Notes: generated by a model not told the origin, from the letters alone. A DNA stretch of 64,000 nucleotides from Perkinsus olseni (GCA_013115135.1 JABANP010000091.1:62001-126000), one strand, 5' to 3'; positions 1 through 10,625 are shown, counted from the stretch's first letter. Program-made: numbers and translations.

Positions 1-57
1 GGATTAAGTAGTCCCAGGACCAACAACTGCGATTGCGGAAACCCAGATGATTAGAAT

Positions 58-327
58 CTAATCATTAGATGGTGAGAGGATGTGTAGTAAAGGAGGGCCC
101 AACCAATACCGAGTCACCAGCAAGGGGGACGTATGGGTATGGCAGGTTCGATCTCTACTTCGTACCGGGAGAACCCCGGCCACCCTCACGCGACGTTGAC
201 GCGTAGAGACCTGTGAGGGACTCAACATCGATTCCCACCAGCCTGGAAAAGTGCAGAACTGCGCTGTTGGTTTAGCGCTCGCCCTAAAGTAGAACGCATG
301 ATCAACGTCACTTGCGACACATACCAT
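58..327 (-). CDS. Left-edge minus-strand gene fragment, unknown
   Basis: An open frame on the minus strand runs from the left part of the window and would start near 327. I do not recognise the product. A GT at 165 (minus strand) opens a possible intron whose first bases read gtacgaagtagagatcgaac, which matches the antisense tRNA T-arm motif found in verified introns elsewhere. If that intron is real, only about 165-327 is coding here and the gene continues past the left edge. The opposing kinase gene starts at 326 on the plus strand, so the two would be divergent with almost no spacer. Low confidence. Confidence 0.25.
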   Translation of the reverse strand: MVCVASDVDHAFYFRASAKPTAQFCTFPGWWESMLSPSQVSTRQRRVRVAGVLPVRSRDRTCHTHTSPLLVTRYWLGPPLLHILSPSND

Positions 328-1618
328 GGTAACTCTCTTCCCTGGAAAGGCTTACGATAGGGCTGGACAATTGGGTAGATAGTACATACCTTGAGAGACC
401 GTGATGCGGTGGTCAGGTGAGGGAAGCTTCGGTGCTGTCCTGACTGTCTATGAAGCCGACTCCGGTGCAGAGTATGCAGCTAAGAGGTTCGAGGTAGTGG
501 TACTGTGTAGTATACTAAGATCGAGTCCATGCCGTTGTAGTTGAATGAAGATGATGGTTGTACATTGAGCAGTGGTGCATTGATAGAGGTGTCCTTCCTC
601 AGCGCTATAAGGATGGCTAGCCTGGACAAGAAGGGAATAATTCATCTTGTAGGGGACCTTGGGGCCGATGGGCTGTCCTAGGCTATACCCTCAGGAGGAT
701 GTATGTGAGCTCACTGAAGAGGGCGAGGATATCCTCTGTGCTGTAGTGCCCAAATATAACTGTAGCTTAGAGGAGGCTATACAAGGTATTAAGGGAGGCT
801 TCAACGGGCAGAGGAGGTCGCTGGTCCCTCCACCTTCACTGTAGTACTGGTGCAGGTGGAGCCCTAACGTCTAACAGTACTAGGCTGTCCATTGCTATAT
901 CCCTATTAGAGGCAGTGGCAGTACTACATAGCAATGGAGTGGTCCATAGAGACATCAAGAGTGCCAACGTTATGTTAACCGAAGAGCTCAGACCTGTGGG
1001 TGCCGCTTTGTATGATTGTACTCATCAATAGGGAAGGTGCTTATCGACTTTTCACTAGCCAAGTACATGCCTGAGGGGGCGGTCGTCTCTGAGGAAGCTC
1101 CATCAGACAGCGCTGAGCATACAGGATCTGTCGGCACGCCAACCTATATGGCCCCTGAGCTAGTTGAAGCAAATGGGGAGAATCTGAGGTCACGCTAGTA
1201 ACCTACACAGCAGATGCATTGCTGCTTGTCATGGCAGATACGATAGTCGAGTAGATAGCTGGTCAGTTGGAGTGGTTCTGCTGGAGCTGTTCACGGGGTA
1301 ATGATACGTAGGCAAACACAGGTGGTGATGGTGACTCAGGGAAGGTGATGGAAGAATGCAAGGATAGGGCAGCATTTAGAATGATCGATGAGGCTAAGGC
1401 ACGTATGTCGGACAAACCCGTACCCAGGATCATCAAAGGGCCTTCTGGAGGTGGTTACTGCCTCTTGCCGTCCTCGGGAGCTCGATAGTGGCAGGTGGAG
1501 CCCGACAAGAGACTGAAATGCAGTGATGCATACAAGAAACTACTCCAGTGCAGCAGCCATGCAGACAAGGAGAATTCAAATGAAGGGTTCTTACGTAATG
1601 TGGTCGGACGACGCGGAT
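326..1618 (+). CDS. Ser/Thr protein kinase, multi-exon
   Basis: Spliced exons give a nearly complete kinase domain: glycine loop GEGSFGAV near 421, the VAIK-type lysine in YAAKRF near 475, catalytic loop HRDIKSANVML near 943, an activation segment beginning DFSLAK, GTPTYMAPE near 1134, a subdomain IX stretch YDSRVDSWSVGVVLLEL near 1240, and a C-lobe arginine segment VEPDKRLKCSDA near 1495. The DFG glycine is replaced by serine, while the HRD Asp and the DFG Asp are kept, so catalysis is possible. Introns are short; one of 32 nt (1000-1031) joins LRPVG to KVLIDFS in frame. The join near 1435 needs one base skipped to read GLLEWQVEPDKR. Start chosen at the ATG at 326, with an intron just after it. 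Subfamily not assigned. Confidence 0.75.
1000..1031 (+). other. 32-nt intron in kinase gene
   Basis: Begins gtgccgct and ends catcaatag. Removing it joins the codons for PV-G to GKVLIDFS and restores the kinase frame between HRDIKSANVML and the DF(S) motif. It is among the shortest introns I can support in the window. Confidence 0.6.
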
Positions 1619-1635
1619 GAATACGAAGAGGAGGG

Positions 1636-2378
1636 TTGCTCTCAGCATCTGATAGTTCGAAGCCTTTAAGTGATTACTTTGGCAACTACGTTGTAGCGGG
1701 TGGTGCCCACGCTGGCGAATTGCAGGAGATCCGACGATTCTATCACGTGCTGGAGATGACGAATCCCACCACCATCAAAGCAGCCATGTGCGGTCATATA
1801 GTACCACACCATCCCGGCATCACGACCTTTATACAGGTACTACAGCTCACTATTCGATCAATCGAATGAGGATAAGCCCCCGCCTCTCCATCTACTGTTA
1901 CTAGCTCAGAAGATTTACGAGCCCCGGACTATTGGTACTGACGCTGGGGCCTGAGGGCCGAATCGCCTGCCTTAGACCTCGTCACCATCGACGAGTTCGA
2001 TGAAGATGATCCTCAGCTGTCTGACTTTGATATTGATGAATACATGAAAGACGAGATGACTATAATGAAGGCAGCTAATTGGTACAGCCACCCTCCTGGC
2101 TGGTTATAATGACTATGTGTACTTTGTAGGTGTTGCTTAGTGCTGCCTCCGTCGAGTGAGGCTGAGGCTCATTCTTTGGTCGGGAAGAATGCTGTCCAAG
2201 GCTCCTGTAAGAGGGCTCTGAAAGGTGGGGTGGGGGGTTAGAGAGGGTACGGGTGAACTAGGTGAAGGCAGGTAAGAGGAAGAGACGGGCAGAAAAGCAA
2301 ACCCAGAAGAGGCGGAGACATGCAGCGGCTATCAGGCAACACGAAGGAGAATCTGATGATGAATACACCGATGATTGA
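1636..2378 (+). CDS. Acidic/basic tail: kinase C-terminus or separate gene
   Basis: Downstream of the kinase domain the plus strand stays coding-like. One exon (to about 1833) contains SDYFGNYVVAGGAHAGELQE, followed by a probable intron at 1834-1866. An acidic segment with DEFDEDDPQLSDFDIDEYM lies near 1985-2050. A last exon is strongly basic, with GKRKRRAEKQTQKRRRH, then an acidic end ESDDEYTDD and a stop at 2376-2378. The acidic DEYM-type patch followed by basic residues loosely recalls the C-terminal region of TFIIIB subunit Brf1, but no cyclin repeats are visible, so I do not name it. It could be the kinase's own C-terminal extension, because the frame after 1550 runs close to it. Confidence 0.4.
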
Positions 2379-2540
2379 TGACCGTAGTATAGTGACCCTC
2401 TAACCATGCATAGTAATTCATCACTCTAAGTGTAGTATTTCCATTCAGAATTGTCGGCTCGAGTTCTGCTAGGCTCATCAGCCTTGCCGAGGTCGTATGT
2501 GGGCTTCGACAATCTACTACCACTCCTTCCCTTGCTCAGT

Positions 2541-3255
2541 ATGCGCTTTCCATCCTTCTTATATTTATTACTCCTGCCACTACCAATAGTAATGGCAGAC
2601 CAAGAGTACCATGCCGAGCCACGTAACAAACATATCGTCGGCGGGTAGGCATCAATGACTCATTCATGAAGTGATGGTGCTCTTCCAGGTTCACTAACAG
2701 GATATCGGTCCCCAAAGAATGCAGCCGCCTCCCTGGGGATGTGCAGGCCCCTGATGCTGCTGATAGGTTAGAGGGGGTGGTTGACGCTCCCTACATACCC
2801 GCCCCTCTTAGTTCCCTTTGCCTTGGTGCCTCGAGGGAGCAGGGTATCCTTGATAAAGTGAAGGACCAAGTGTTTCAACGCCTGGCAAAGACAGGGTAAT
2901 AACAGCAACATCCTCGGCGGCTTCTCCTGGTGCCATCGTTGATGCCTTCTCAGTTATAACGGGATGGTCTCTGGACTGGAGTTGGACCTCCGACAATACG
3001 CCACTCAAGTGGTTGCTGGTGAGTTCCCGCGACTCTACGACTGGGTGATGATGATTGTCATGATCAGGTGTCAACCACAACATGTGGGTTCAGCTGAAGC
3101 CCCATAAAGACGTCATCCTAGTCCGTGTGTTCGAGCCGTTGTACGCTGATGAGAACGGCGGATACGAGGTCACTGATCTCACCTTCGTCGACAAAGTTGG
3201 TGATGGTGGAGCTGACACCGAGCTCGAGAGAGCCGTCCGCGACGACTTACTCTAA
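2541..3255 (+). CDS. Secreted cystatin-family cysteine-protease inhibitor
   Basis: The ATG at 2541 starts a clear signal peptide (a leucine-rich stretch ending VMA near residue 19), so the product is probably secreted or vacuolar. Three introns (2646-2689, one near 2896-2956, one near 3026-3074) link the exons in frame. The last exons give ATQVVAGVNHNMWVQL, which contains the cystatin QxVxG hairpin loop as QVVAG, and then a strand VILVRVFEPLY. A Gly-Gly pair (HIVGGF) lies upstream, as in the cystatin N-terminal trunk. Family members block papain-like cathepsins. The spacer between the GG and the QVVAG is longer than in classical cystatins. Stop TAA at 3253-3255. Confidence 0.8.
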
Positions 3256-3418
3256 GTACGGCGCGTCTGAGCGCATTTGATCGATATTCCATTTCATTAT
3301 TGATACAACTAGATTCGAGTCTGGTAACTCTAGTCGTAGCTGTTGAGTGAAAGTAAGGCTAGTTTACTGTGAAGCTGGTTCGGCCGCCAAATCATGACTC
3401 CGCAGCCATCGTCGACGG

Positions 3419-3892
3419 ATGGAAAAATCACAGACTGAGGTTTTCGTATACGGCACTCTCAAGCGCGGATTTTACAACTGGGACAAGTACTTGCGGCCCG
3501 ACCAAGGGGCCGAGTTTGTCGGTAAATAAGCGCATCGCTAACAGCTTGCGGCACAGTCCATCACTTCAGCAACTGCCAAGACTGTGGAGGAAAGATATCC
3601 CCTGATTGTGGAGAAGCAATACGGCATCCCCTTTCTCATCAACCAAGAGGGCGTGGGACATAACGTCGAGGGGTAGATCCTGTCCAGCTCTTATCTTTCG
3701 CATTCTTCTTTCCTGATCAGAGAGGTCTTCGCTGTAACCTCTGCATGTTTGCGGTCATTGGATGAGCTTGAAGGGTATCCTCAGTGGTACGACCGTCATT
3801 CCATCCCTGTGATGTTGTCCGATGGTCAAGTCCGCAGTGCTTTGGTTTACATGCGCAATTTAGACAAAAGCCCTATGGACTGGGGAAAATGA
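3419..3892 (+). CDS. Gamma-glutamylcyclotransferase-like (AIG2/GGACT) protein
   Basis: Start ATG at 3419 gives MEKSQTEVFVYGTLKRGFYN; the VYGTLKRG strand-loop is the substrate-binding signature of the AIG2/GGCT fold. Two introns (about 3521-3568 and 3675-3720) join in frame to give EERYPLIVEKQYGIPFLINQ, GHNVEGEVFAV (the Glu of GEV is the usual catalytic acid) and LDELEGYPQWYDRH. Proteins of this fold convert gamma-glutamyl amines or dipeptides to 5-oxoproline. The frame ends in AAA TGA at 3887-3892. Skipping one base would extend it to about 3983 (NETFYSSYSLQLHKQFY), so the true C-terminus may be longer. Confidence 0.8.
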
Positions 3893-4299
3893 GACTTTCT
3901 ATTCATCATACTCCCTCCAACTTCACAAGCAGTTTTACGTTGCTGGCCTCGCTAAGCGTGCATAGGCCTCTGAAGAGCCTTGTAAAATTGATTCAATTCG
4001 AGACAGTCCTGTGGTTTTCACTTTATTCTCCAATATAAAATCTGTTGTGTTTGAGAGTCCTCACATTGAACAGGAAGCGCCGGACCGCGGCGAGATGGGC
4101 AGCCATTAATCACCGTAGGTTAACGGTCATAATGCAGGCCTGCCTCCGCGAAGGAGAGATAATGACTCAATAACGCAACCCGTATAGAAAGTCACGAAGC
4201 GTCACATGACGTTGTATTGTACATGACTAAGACAGTGCGGTGAAGTTACCTTCATACTTTACGGGTACTTCGTGACAGATCGTCATAGCAGATGGCATG
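3893..4299. other. Intergenic stretch
   Basis: It may hold about 90 bases of extra C-terminus of the upstream cyclotransferase-like gene. Otherwise no coding, RNA or repeat signal is recognisable. It ends at the stop of the first minus-strand membrane protein. Confidence 0.4.
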
Positions 4300-4855
4300 T
4301 CAATCAGAACCGACGAGGAGTTTACCAAAGATTCCCAACTTATCTCTGATGAGCCCCTTGAACATAGCCCAGAGCTGTGGCATCATATTATCAAACAGCA
4401 TTATTCCTGCTAGAACGAATAAGAATATCAATATCATAGTCATGAAGGTGGCATGACCTATGGGGAGATGGTAAGAGGAGATTGCGGCAATCACAGCCCT
4501 TCACTTACGAGCACCGCAGAATACTGCGAACATGATCAGCCCGGCAAACATGAGGATCGATTCTGACAAGAGTAGGTATGACTTTGGCTAGCTGAACGGA
4601 GGTGGGTATTACCGAAACCCAATGCCCAGCCTGCATAAGTCGTTATGACATTCTGCCACCACCCCTGAGACTACTCGATGAACACTGTATACACCGATTA
4701 GGTCGCCGCACAAGCCTCGTATGTCAAATGGTGAGCATTGGACGTAACGAGTGACTTAGATGGCTTACATCCCTGTAGTCGGAGCTCTGGACGAAGTAGT
4801 CCAGACTGGCCCCTTTGAATAGCCATTTCCAGAAGGAATCGAGAAACTCAAACAT
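4300..4855 (-). CDS. Small membrane protein, tandem paralogue 1
   Basis: On the minus strand the ATG at 4855 gives MFEFLDSFWKWLFKGASLDY. Introns then join to GWWQNVITTYAGWALGFE, a hydrophobic helix SILMFAGLIMFAVFCGA, and a second helix after RHATFMTM, ending near residue 115 at VGSD and a stop at 4300-4302. About 120 residues with two transmembrane helices. I do not recognise the family. Two further copies follow upstream (5125-6181 and 6453-7196) with introns at the same places: after the GF before helix 1, and between helix 1 and the RHA/KHV segment. This is a tandem array on one strand. Upstream exons before 4855 cannot be excluded. Confidence 0.65.
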
Positions 4856-4955
4856 TAGACTGAGACCTCAGTCTCGGTATCGCCCATCATCGACGACCAG
4901 CAGCAGTGGACAACCAAAGATTGCAACGATGAAGGGCTACAGGCTTCAATGAACG

Positions 4956-4976
4956 TTCATCATCATCATCATCATG
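4956..4976. repeat. (CAT)n microsatellite
   Basis: A run of CAT trinucleotides between the first and second tandem membrane-protein genes. A similar run at about 5919-5937 encodes a poly-Asp patch in the next gene. Confidence 0.8.
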
Positions 4977-5124
4977 CCAGACACGAAAACAACTTACACA
5001 AAGACAACTCAGAGTGAGTTTGTTGACGATCTCTTAGACAAATGGCTAATTACATGAGGCACGACCAGCCTCTGGAAGATTTCAATCTACGAACAGTTGA
5101 CAGCTGCCTCGATCGCGTGTTTAG

Positions 5125-6181
5125 TTAGAAGATTCTGCCGATGAAGCTGAAGACGCCCTTGACTGCATCAATTGGATTCTTGCCGAGGAAGAAACTCCAC
5201 AGACCGGCGTTACGGAGCATCTCGATATGGTACTGCACATCTTCGAGGACGCGTTGGAAGTGGAAGAATGCACCCATGAATATCAATATTATAGCCAACA
5301 CCATGAACGCGGCGACGTGTTCTGAGGAAGAACACAAGGAGGAGCCATCTCAGTGACGATGATGAGGACGACCACCTACTCAAGCCGTAGAACTTGTAGA
5401 TAAATACGAGGAATATGATGAAGAAGAAGCTACCTGAGAAGACAGTATAGCAGAGAGCATCGGTAATGGACTTACCGAAGCCCATCATCCAGCGGGGCCA
5501 CTTGTAGAAGAATCCTAGGAACCAACTCTGAGAACAGCGGACACAGTAAAGCGAACGCAGCGATGGCTAGCAGCTTGGAGGCCAACCTCACATTGTCTAT
5601 GGTATCCCTCATCTTCAGCACCTTCAGACGCTCTAGTCTGATTCCGAGCCCATCGTAGTGATTTGAAATAGACCTGCATCAAAGACGACAACGACGCCGC
5701 CAATGATAACGGTGGGTAGTCACTTTGTTGGTTTTCCTGTCATATTTCAAGCCCGACAAGAACCTTCAGGTATTTACCACCGAGGTACTTGTTGAAGACT
5801 TTCTGAAGTTGACGAGGTGATGGTAGGTGGTAGCAGAAAGCGCGTCATCCTACCACACCAAACTTCTCTCCTTGATCACCGAGGAACTTCCATATATTCA
5901 AACGACGGACTTTGGGCTTCATCATCATCATCATCATTGTGCTCTCCCGTCGACTCATCATACTCTACTGCTGCTGCATTCGGCTGAGCTTGACATGATG
6001 GTGACGCTGATGGCTATGCCCCCCTCACTTCTTTATGCTCCCTTTCCTGCACAGTGACAGTATGTGGCGGTTCGTCATGCTCCAGTAGTTCCAGTCCGAC
6101 CAATACCAGCACCAGAGACGACAGCAGCATCAGAGACCTCGGGCCTCCCCCTCCTCGACGGCGATGACGAGGCACTGGCAT
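5125..6181 (-). CDS. Membrane protein, tandem paralogue 2
   Basis: The ATG at 6181 (minus) gives a basic N-terminus MPVPRHRRRGGGPRS followed by a hydrophobic signal-anchor MLLSSLVLVLVGLELL. Spliced exons continue through an acidic linker with five Asp, an amphipathic segment LGIRLERLKVLKMRDTIDN, then SWFLGFFYKWPRWMMGFG, helix SFFFIIFLVFIYKFYG, and helix HVAAFMVLAIILIFMGAFF, ending VFSFIGRIF and a stop at 5125-5127. The two C-terminal helices align with the neighbouring paralogues and share their intron positions. It is longer than its neighbours because of the anchored N-terminal half. Function unknown. The long intron around 5660-5864 is the least certain join. Confidence 0.6.
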
Positions 6182-6452
6182 GAAGGGCAACGAGCTCAGG
6201 AGTGCGCCTCAAAGGTCCATAAATTTCCGTGATTCGATGTGGTTGCGGGCAATTCAGCTCACAACCTGGGAGAGAACGATGGCCGAGATCTAGTCATCGC
6301 ATGAAGCGTCCCGCGGGAGGCAAGCGGATGTGAGGTCTCTCAACACAACAGCGTTGATACTGTGAAGCATGATCCGATGTCATATTAGACATCAGCACAA
6401 GTGCAGCAATTGTGTGCTACTTTATACTGTCACTCTTCTTTACCGTCCCCCT

Positions 6453-7196
6453 TCACCAGTCGCCGACTTGCTCGTTCATGAATTCGAAGAGGAGGTAAGA
6501 CGAGCCTTGGCTAATCCGCTTAGAAATGGAACGCTTGAACGAGGCCCAAATCTGCGGCAAGTAGTAGTCGGCCAATATAGTGCACGCCAAGATGAATAGG
6601 AAAGACAAACAACATAGTCATGAAGGTAGCACGGCCTGACAGGATCATCGTCAGTGAAGACCGCCGCAGCCCCCCAACTCACGAGCTCCGCACAATCCTG
6701 CGAACATCACTAGTCCGACGAACATGATAACCGAGCCTGACATGAGGAGATATGATGACAGTCCGGGCGTATACGCTCACCGATGCCCAACAGCCAACCC
6801 AAGTAGGTGGTTGTAGCATACTTCCACCATCCCTGAGGACAGTACGGACGACGGCGACTGAGCGTGAATTGTGAAGGGCGAACTGGAGCAGGGCTACGCC
6901 ACGGATGCCCTTTGATGAGGAAGATATGCCACAGACGCACCGCAAAGAAGACTTGAGAATTCAAAAGTCTTATCTTTACGCCTCTGGATTCCCTGTTCCT
7001 CCATTCCTGATGTCCTCTCGGTTATACGCCATATGAGTTGACGAATCGAGTAGGTGATTACCACCGGGCATAGCAATAGTAACGGCCGAGGTCGTCGTGA
7101 GCTCACCTCTCTGTACTCTGAACTATTGACGAAGTAATCGAGGTCAACTCCCAAGAACAGCCATTTCCAGAATGGGTCAAGAAAATCCAGCATCAC
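6453..7196 (-). CDS. Small membrane protein, tandem paralogue 3 (frame broken)
   Basis: Starts near 7193-7196 (minus) with MLDFLDPFWKWLFLGVDLDY, clearly homologous to the gene at 4855. Exon 2 reads GWWKYATTTYLGWLLGIG and exon 3 has the helix VIMFVGLVMFAGLCGA. The last exon begins ATFMTMLFV. The homologous continuation FLFILACTILADYYLPQIWA lies one nucleotide further on (+1) at about 6599-6606, and then runs to a stop at 6453-6455. Either one base is extra in this assembly, or the copy is decaying or is read with a frameshift. Otherwise the copy is intact, with conserved splice sites. Confidence 0.6.
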
Positions 7197-7569
7197 ACTG
7201 CCTTCCCATTAACATCCCTCAAATTCATTTGATTAACGATCAATACCAACGAAACACTGTGTGAAATGAATAGACTGATGAGCTTCAATTAAGGACCCAC
7301 AGCATCATCCAGTCCCTTTGATAACAAGGCCTCCACTACTCAACTCACAGCCCGGGTCGAGCGTGGGCTCCGAGCTGGATCCTGCTCGCTACAACACGGT
7401 CTCTTGATGGTTGGGATGGAAGCAACTCCTAACTCGACTTCACCTAGACGTTCTTCAGTGCTTGGGGTCTCAGGGCATTCAATGCGCGCTTCGGCAAGAA
7501 TAGTAAATCTTGTATATCTTGCCATCCTTGCAGTTTCTCAACACCGACCAAATCGAGTGCGGTCTCGTA
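7197..7569. other. Divergent intergenic region
   Basis: Lies between the minus-strand membrane gene and the plus-strand WD40 gene and must hold both promoters. I see no recognisable element apart from a possible untranslated leader or intron ending in a T-rich stretch plus AG near 7535. Confidence 0.3.
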
Positions 7570-8977
7570 ATGGTCTCCTCGACTGGTGGTCCTCTATTTA
7601 CCCTACGACCACGCGACTCAGTGTCATCAGTGAATGATGTAGTGGCTGTACATGGGAGTAGTCTAGCAACAGGAAGCAGTGATGGTTGCCTAAGGCTATG
7701 GGATATGGTAATAATAATCACCAAGCATGACGGGGTCGTCTAATAAACCAATTCCGAAACTCAGAAGCGATTCTGGAACCGCATTTTTCGCGCAAACAGC
7801 AATCCCAGAATCGATTTTGAGGTTCAGAACTGCTCCGTTGAACGCTGCAAGAGCTTCGCCATCAGGTAACAAGGAGGCCTAGTGTATCGATCAGTACTGG
7901 GCCTGACTCAATAATCAGCGTGATCGAAGCAGCGACCGATGGCCATGCATTGGCAGTGCAGACTAAAAGCGAAGGCCCTATCACTTTGGGATGTCAACCA
8001 GTCGAGCAAAGGTAACATCATCAAAGCAGTCCGTCGTAATAGGGTTTCTACAGCTTCCCTCAGTCTGGACTGCCCCCACGCCCAAGGCCTACACCTTCTG
8101 TAAGGCAGTGCCCTTGAAGGGAGGCACTATAGCATGCCCCATCACCGAAAGCGACATAGGTATTTTTGATTGCCGTGTTGGCTCCGCCACAGCGACACTA
8201 CGGTAATCACAGTGACATCTTTTCTCCCTAAACTCGTCGTACAGGGCACATGGCTCGGAAAACTCGAATGATGCGAAGACCGGATCTGCTGTAGCAATCC
8301 GACAGTTGGACGAAGAGGACGGCAACGGTTTAGTTGTCGTATACGAATCGGGACGTAGGGATTACAGCACTTGTGAAGGCTCAGTGAGATGCCTGTGTAT
8401 AGGTACCGCCTTATTCGACCGCCGACGGTTCGGGCAGCCGTGCGCCGAGGCCCGCTGTGAGCTTCCGAAGGGACGGGGTAGTGGTGGTAGTACGGTAACG
8501 TGTATGGAGAGGTTGGCCAATGAGCTGTGGATCGGCACGTCTGATAGTTATGTGACTATGATGGTAGCAGGCGGAGATGAGAATAAGGACGAATACGCTA
8601 TCGAACAGGTATTGCACCGCTGTAACTGTTGTCATATTATTCGCTACCAGGTTGATATTGAGAACCCTTCCTTACGAGTAGAAGGCTCCAATATCGGTAT
8701 CGGTAGTATGGCGGTTCGGCAAGATCTCCGTCTGCTTGTTGCTGGCCTATGGGACGGCCGGGCTCGTCCTCGTAGACGTCAAGACACGTAACTGTGATAT
8801 CAGCAGCCTGCCCGAGTAGTGCAGTAGCATTTTGTAGGTACCATTCTTGGGGAGTTACCACAGTCTCACGATGCTAGTATTACTAAAGTTACTTTTCTAC
8901 CGGACGACCGCTTCGCCGTTGCCAGCACCGATGGGCGTGTATCGGTTTGGAACACTTATCAGCATACTGTTGTATAA
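7570..8977 (+). CDS. WD40-repeat protein, GNB1L/Asa1-like
   Basis: The first exon (ATG 7570) gives GGPLFTLRPRDSVSSVNDVV then a WD end GSSDGCLRLWD. Later exons carry LSLWDVNQ, ESDIGIFDCRVG, a long exon with GLVVVYESG, then SNIGIGSMAVRQDLRLLVAG ending in GLWDG, and the last blade ASTDGRVSVWNTY. The segment NIGIGSMAVRQDLRLLVAG corresponds to the PGIAEV..RPD..ILATAGWD blade of GNB1L/Asa1, a WD40 subunit of the ASTRA/TTT machinery that helps mature PIKK kinases. The length and seven-bladed layout fit. At about 8755-8762 the frame must skip one base to go from GLWDG to GLVLVDVKTR. Stop TAA at 8975-8977. Confidence 0.65.
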
Positions 8978-9098
8978 TCACCATTAGCAAGGTATAATTC
9001 AGTTTCCTTAAATTCCGTGTCATTCACGTGCTTGGAGTTGAGATATTTCTGCCTAGTGAAATCAGCTCAGTTTTTCTTCTTCTCTCTGGTGCATCAGT

Positions 9099-9583
9099 AT
9101 GGCTGTTGGTCCCCTAGCCCGGTACTACACATACAAAAACTCAGTGGCGTCAATAGGCCCTTCATCAGGTTGGTTACACGAATAGCATCAGTAGCTGGTA
9201 ACATGGTCGGCAAGGCTGTCGTTAATGCGTATAAGGACGCCGCCAAACAAGCCACACAAGCAGCAGCTATGGCGTGAGGAAATGCATGTACTGTCCTTGA
9301 GGTTAACAATGGTATTCTGCAGGGCTGCTAGACGTAAGATGCCAGTTGAGGAAGCTCATAAGATACTAGGCGTGGACAGTGCTGAGCTGCACAATACTGA
9401 GGCCAGGGATATACTAGCAGAAGTAAGCCGGTTTTAATCCAGGAGTGGTACCGTTATGTATTTATTATCAGCACTACAAGAAGCTGTACGAGCTCGAACA
9501 GCCCCAACCCTCCTGACTTCTACGGCAGTCCGTATATACAGACCAGAGTAGAGCATGCGTATAAGGTAGTAGTGTATTCATGA
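9099..9583 (+). CDS. PAM16: Mitochondrial import motor subunit Pam16/Tim16
   Basis: The ATG at 9099 with two introns gives MAVGPLARLVTRIASVAGN, then MVGKAVVNAYKDAAKQ, then ARRKMPVEEAHKILGVD. This is the J-like domain of Pam16 (Magmas), where the HPD of true J-proteins is missing. The next intron (about 9423-9470) leads to HYKKLYEL and then FYGSPYIQTRVEHAYK, matching the conserved Y..L, GSFYLQSKV region. Pam16 partners Pam18 to regulate mtHsp70 at the TIM23 channel in the inner membrane. The last exon needs one base skipped somewhere between LYEL (about 9489) and DFYGSPY (about 9516). The stop TGA at 9581-9583 overlaps the ATG of the next gene (ATGA). Confidence 0.8.
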
Positions 9584-10625
9584 CCGAGCATTCTGAGGAG
9601 AATAGGGACGATCACTAGGTTGCATTGCAAGAAATTCAGAAGGCTAAAAACGCTGATACCGCTAAGGCTTGCAACTGACGGGAATGAAGATGATTTCAAG
9701 TCTTACACAGCCTCGTATTTCCCCCAACGGGTTAGCTCCCCTCGAACCATACCACTTTTACTGTTTCTCATCATTCACTCTCCTGTACAGATCCTCTGTT
9801 ACCAACATAATACTCTTGTACAATTTTCCTGTGAGACCAGTGCCATTGCGTTTTGACTGGTGGCAACGTTGATCTGAATGCGAGGGGTCCCATTATCGTT
9901 GGTACTGCTACGAAGGCAGTATATTTTTGTAGTGCAATGAGCTCTTCAGCGATAGTGATCGGGAGGCCAGTGGCGCGGAGCTGTGACGACATTGAGACCT
10001 GTGATGGGAGGCCGGTAGTGGTAGCAGGTGTGGCATGCTGCCCTAAGACCTATAAAGTAATCGTACTTGAGGGACTTCGCGAGGGTGGTGTAACCTGCTC
10101 AGTAGATACGGTATGGTGTATCCTTCTGGATCTACCTCATAGTCATTTCTATTGGCTGCACTAGCGGCGTGTGGATTGGGTTGATACGCGACACAGCAGG
10201 ACTGCCATGGCGAATACCAACGCTCCTCCTAATACTTGTTTTAATCTGGTTCGTACTGGCGTTCTTCGTACCGATACGCCTACAACGATTACCGGATGGA
10301 GTGGTACTCGTTACCCCTCTGGTTAAGTATACAGCCATGCTCGATGACATAACGGACGTCATGATGGTAAGCCACAACGACGCCAGCGGCCTCCATCCAA
10401 ATCCCCCCTCAGGTCCGTAGTGCATGCGGGAGTGAAGCCTTGGAGGCGGCCCACCGATACCCCTGCCGGACCTTCTTCGGTTTTCCGACAGACTACCCTG
10501 GGTATCTGCTCATCGCTAGCAACAAGTGTCTAGGCAACATGATAGTATCCCTGGACGAAATGCAGCTGCTGTATGATGATTTAAGGAACGTGATCGATGC
10601 TCGTGGAGAGATGGCTGGAGTGTGA
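9580..10625 (+). CDS. Membrane protein of unknown function
   Basis: Possible start ATG at 9580, overlapping the Pam16 stop. Exons give KSYTASYFPQR, then (after an intron starting gttagctcccctcgaacc at 9730) a Val-rich region with GPIIVGTATKAVYFC and AGVACCPKTYKVIVLEG. A transmembrane helix follows, RIPTLLLILVLIWFVLAFF (about 10210), then after an intron (10367-10411) a soluble tail PGYLLIASNKCLGNMIVSL ending REMAGV-like at 10625. The frame passes two TAG codons (9616 and near 10163), each of which reads on if one base is skipped. Not recognised. It could be a lineage-specific membrane protein; confidence is in coding nature only. Confidence 0.45.

Noticed and set aside
4956..4976. CRISPR-like or tandem array
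   Set aside because: Only a trinucleotide microsatellite; no spaced direct repeats were found anywhere in the window.
9478..9583. Stop-codon-specific +1 frameshifting as in Euplotes
   Set aside because: Several breaks do coincide with stop codons, but the most precisely placed ones (ERK7, one in WDR70, helical protein, secreted paralogues) do not, so a stop-specific rule is not supported.
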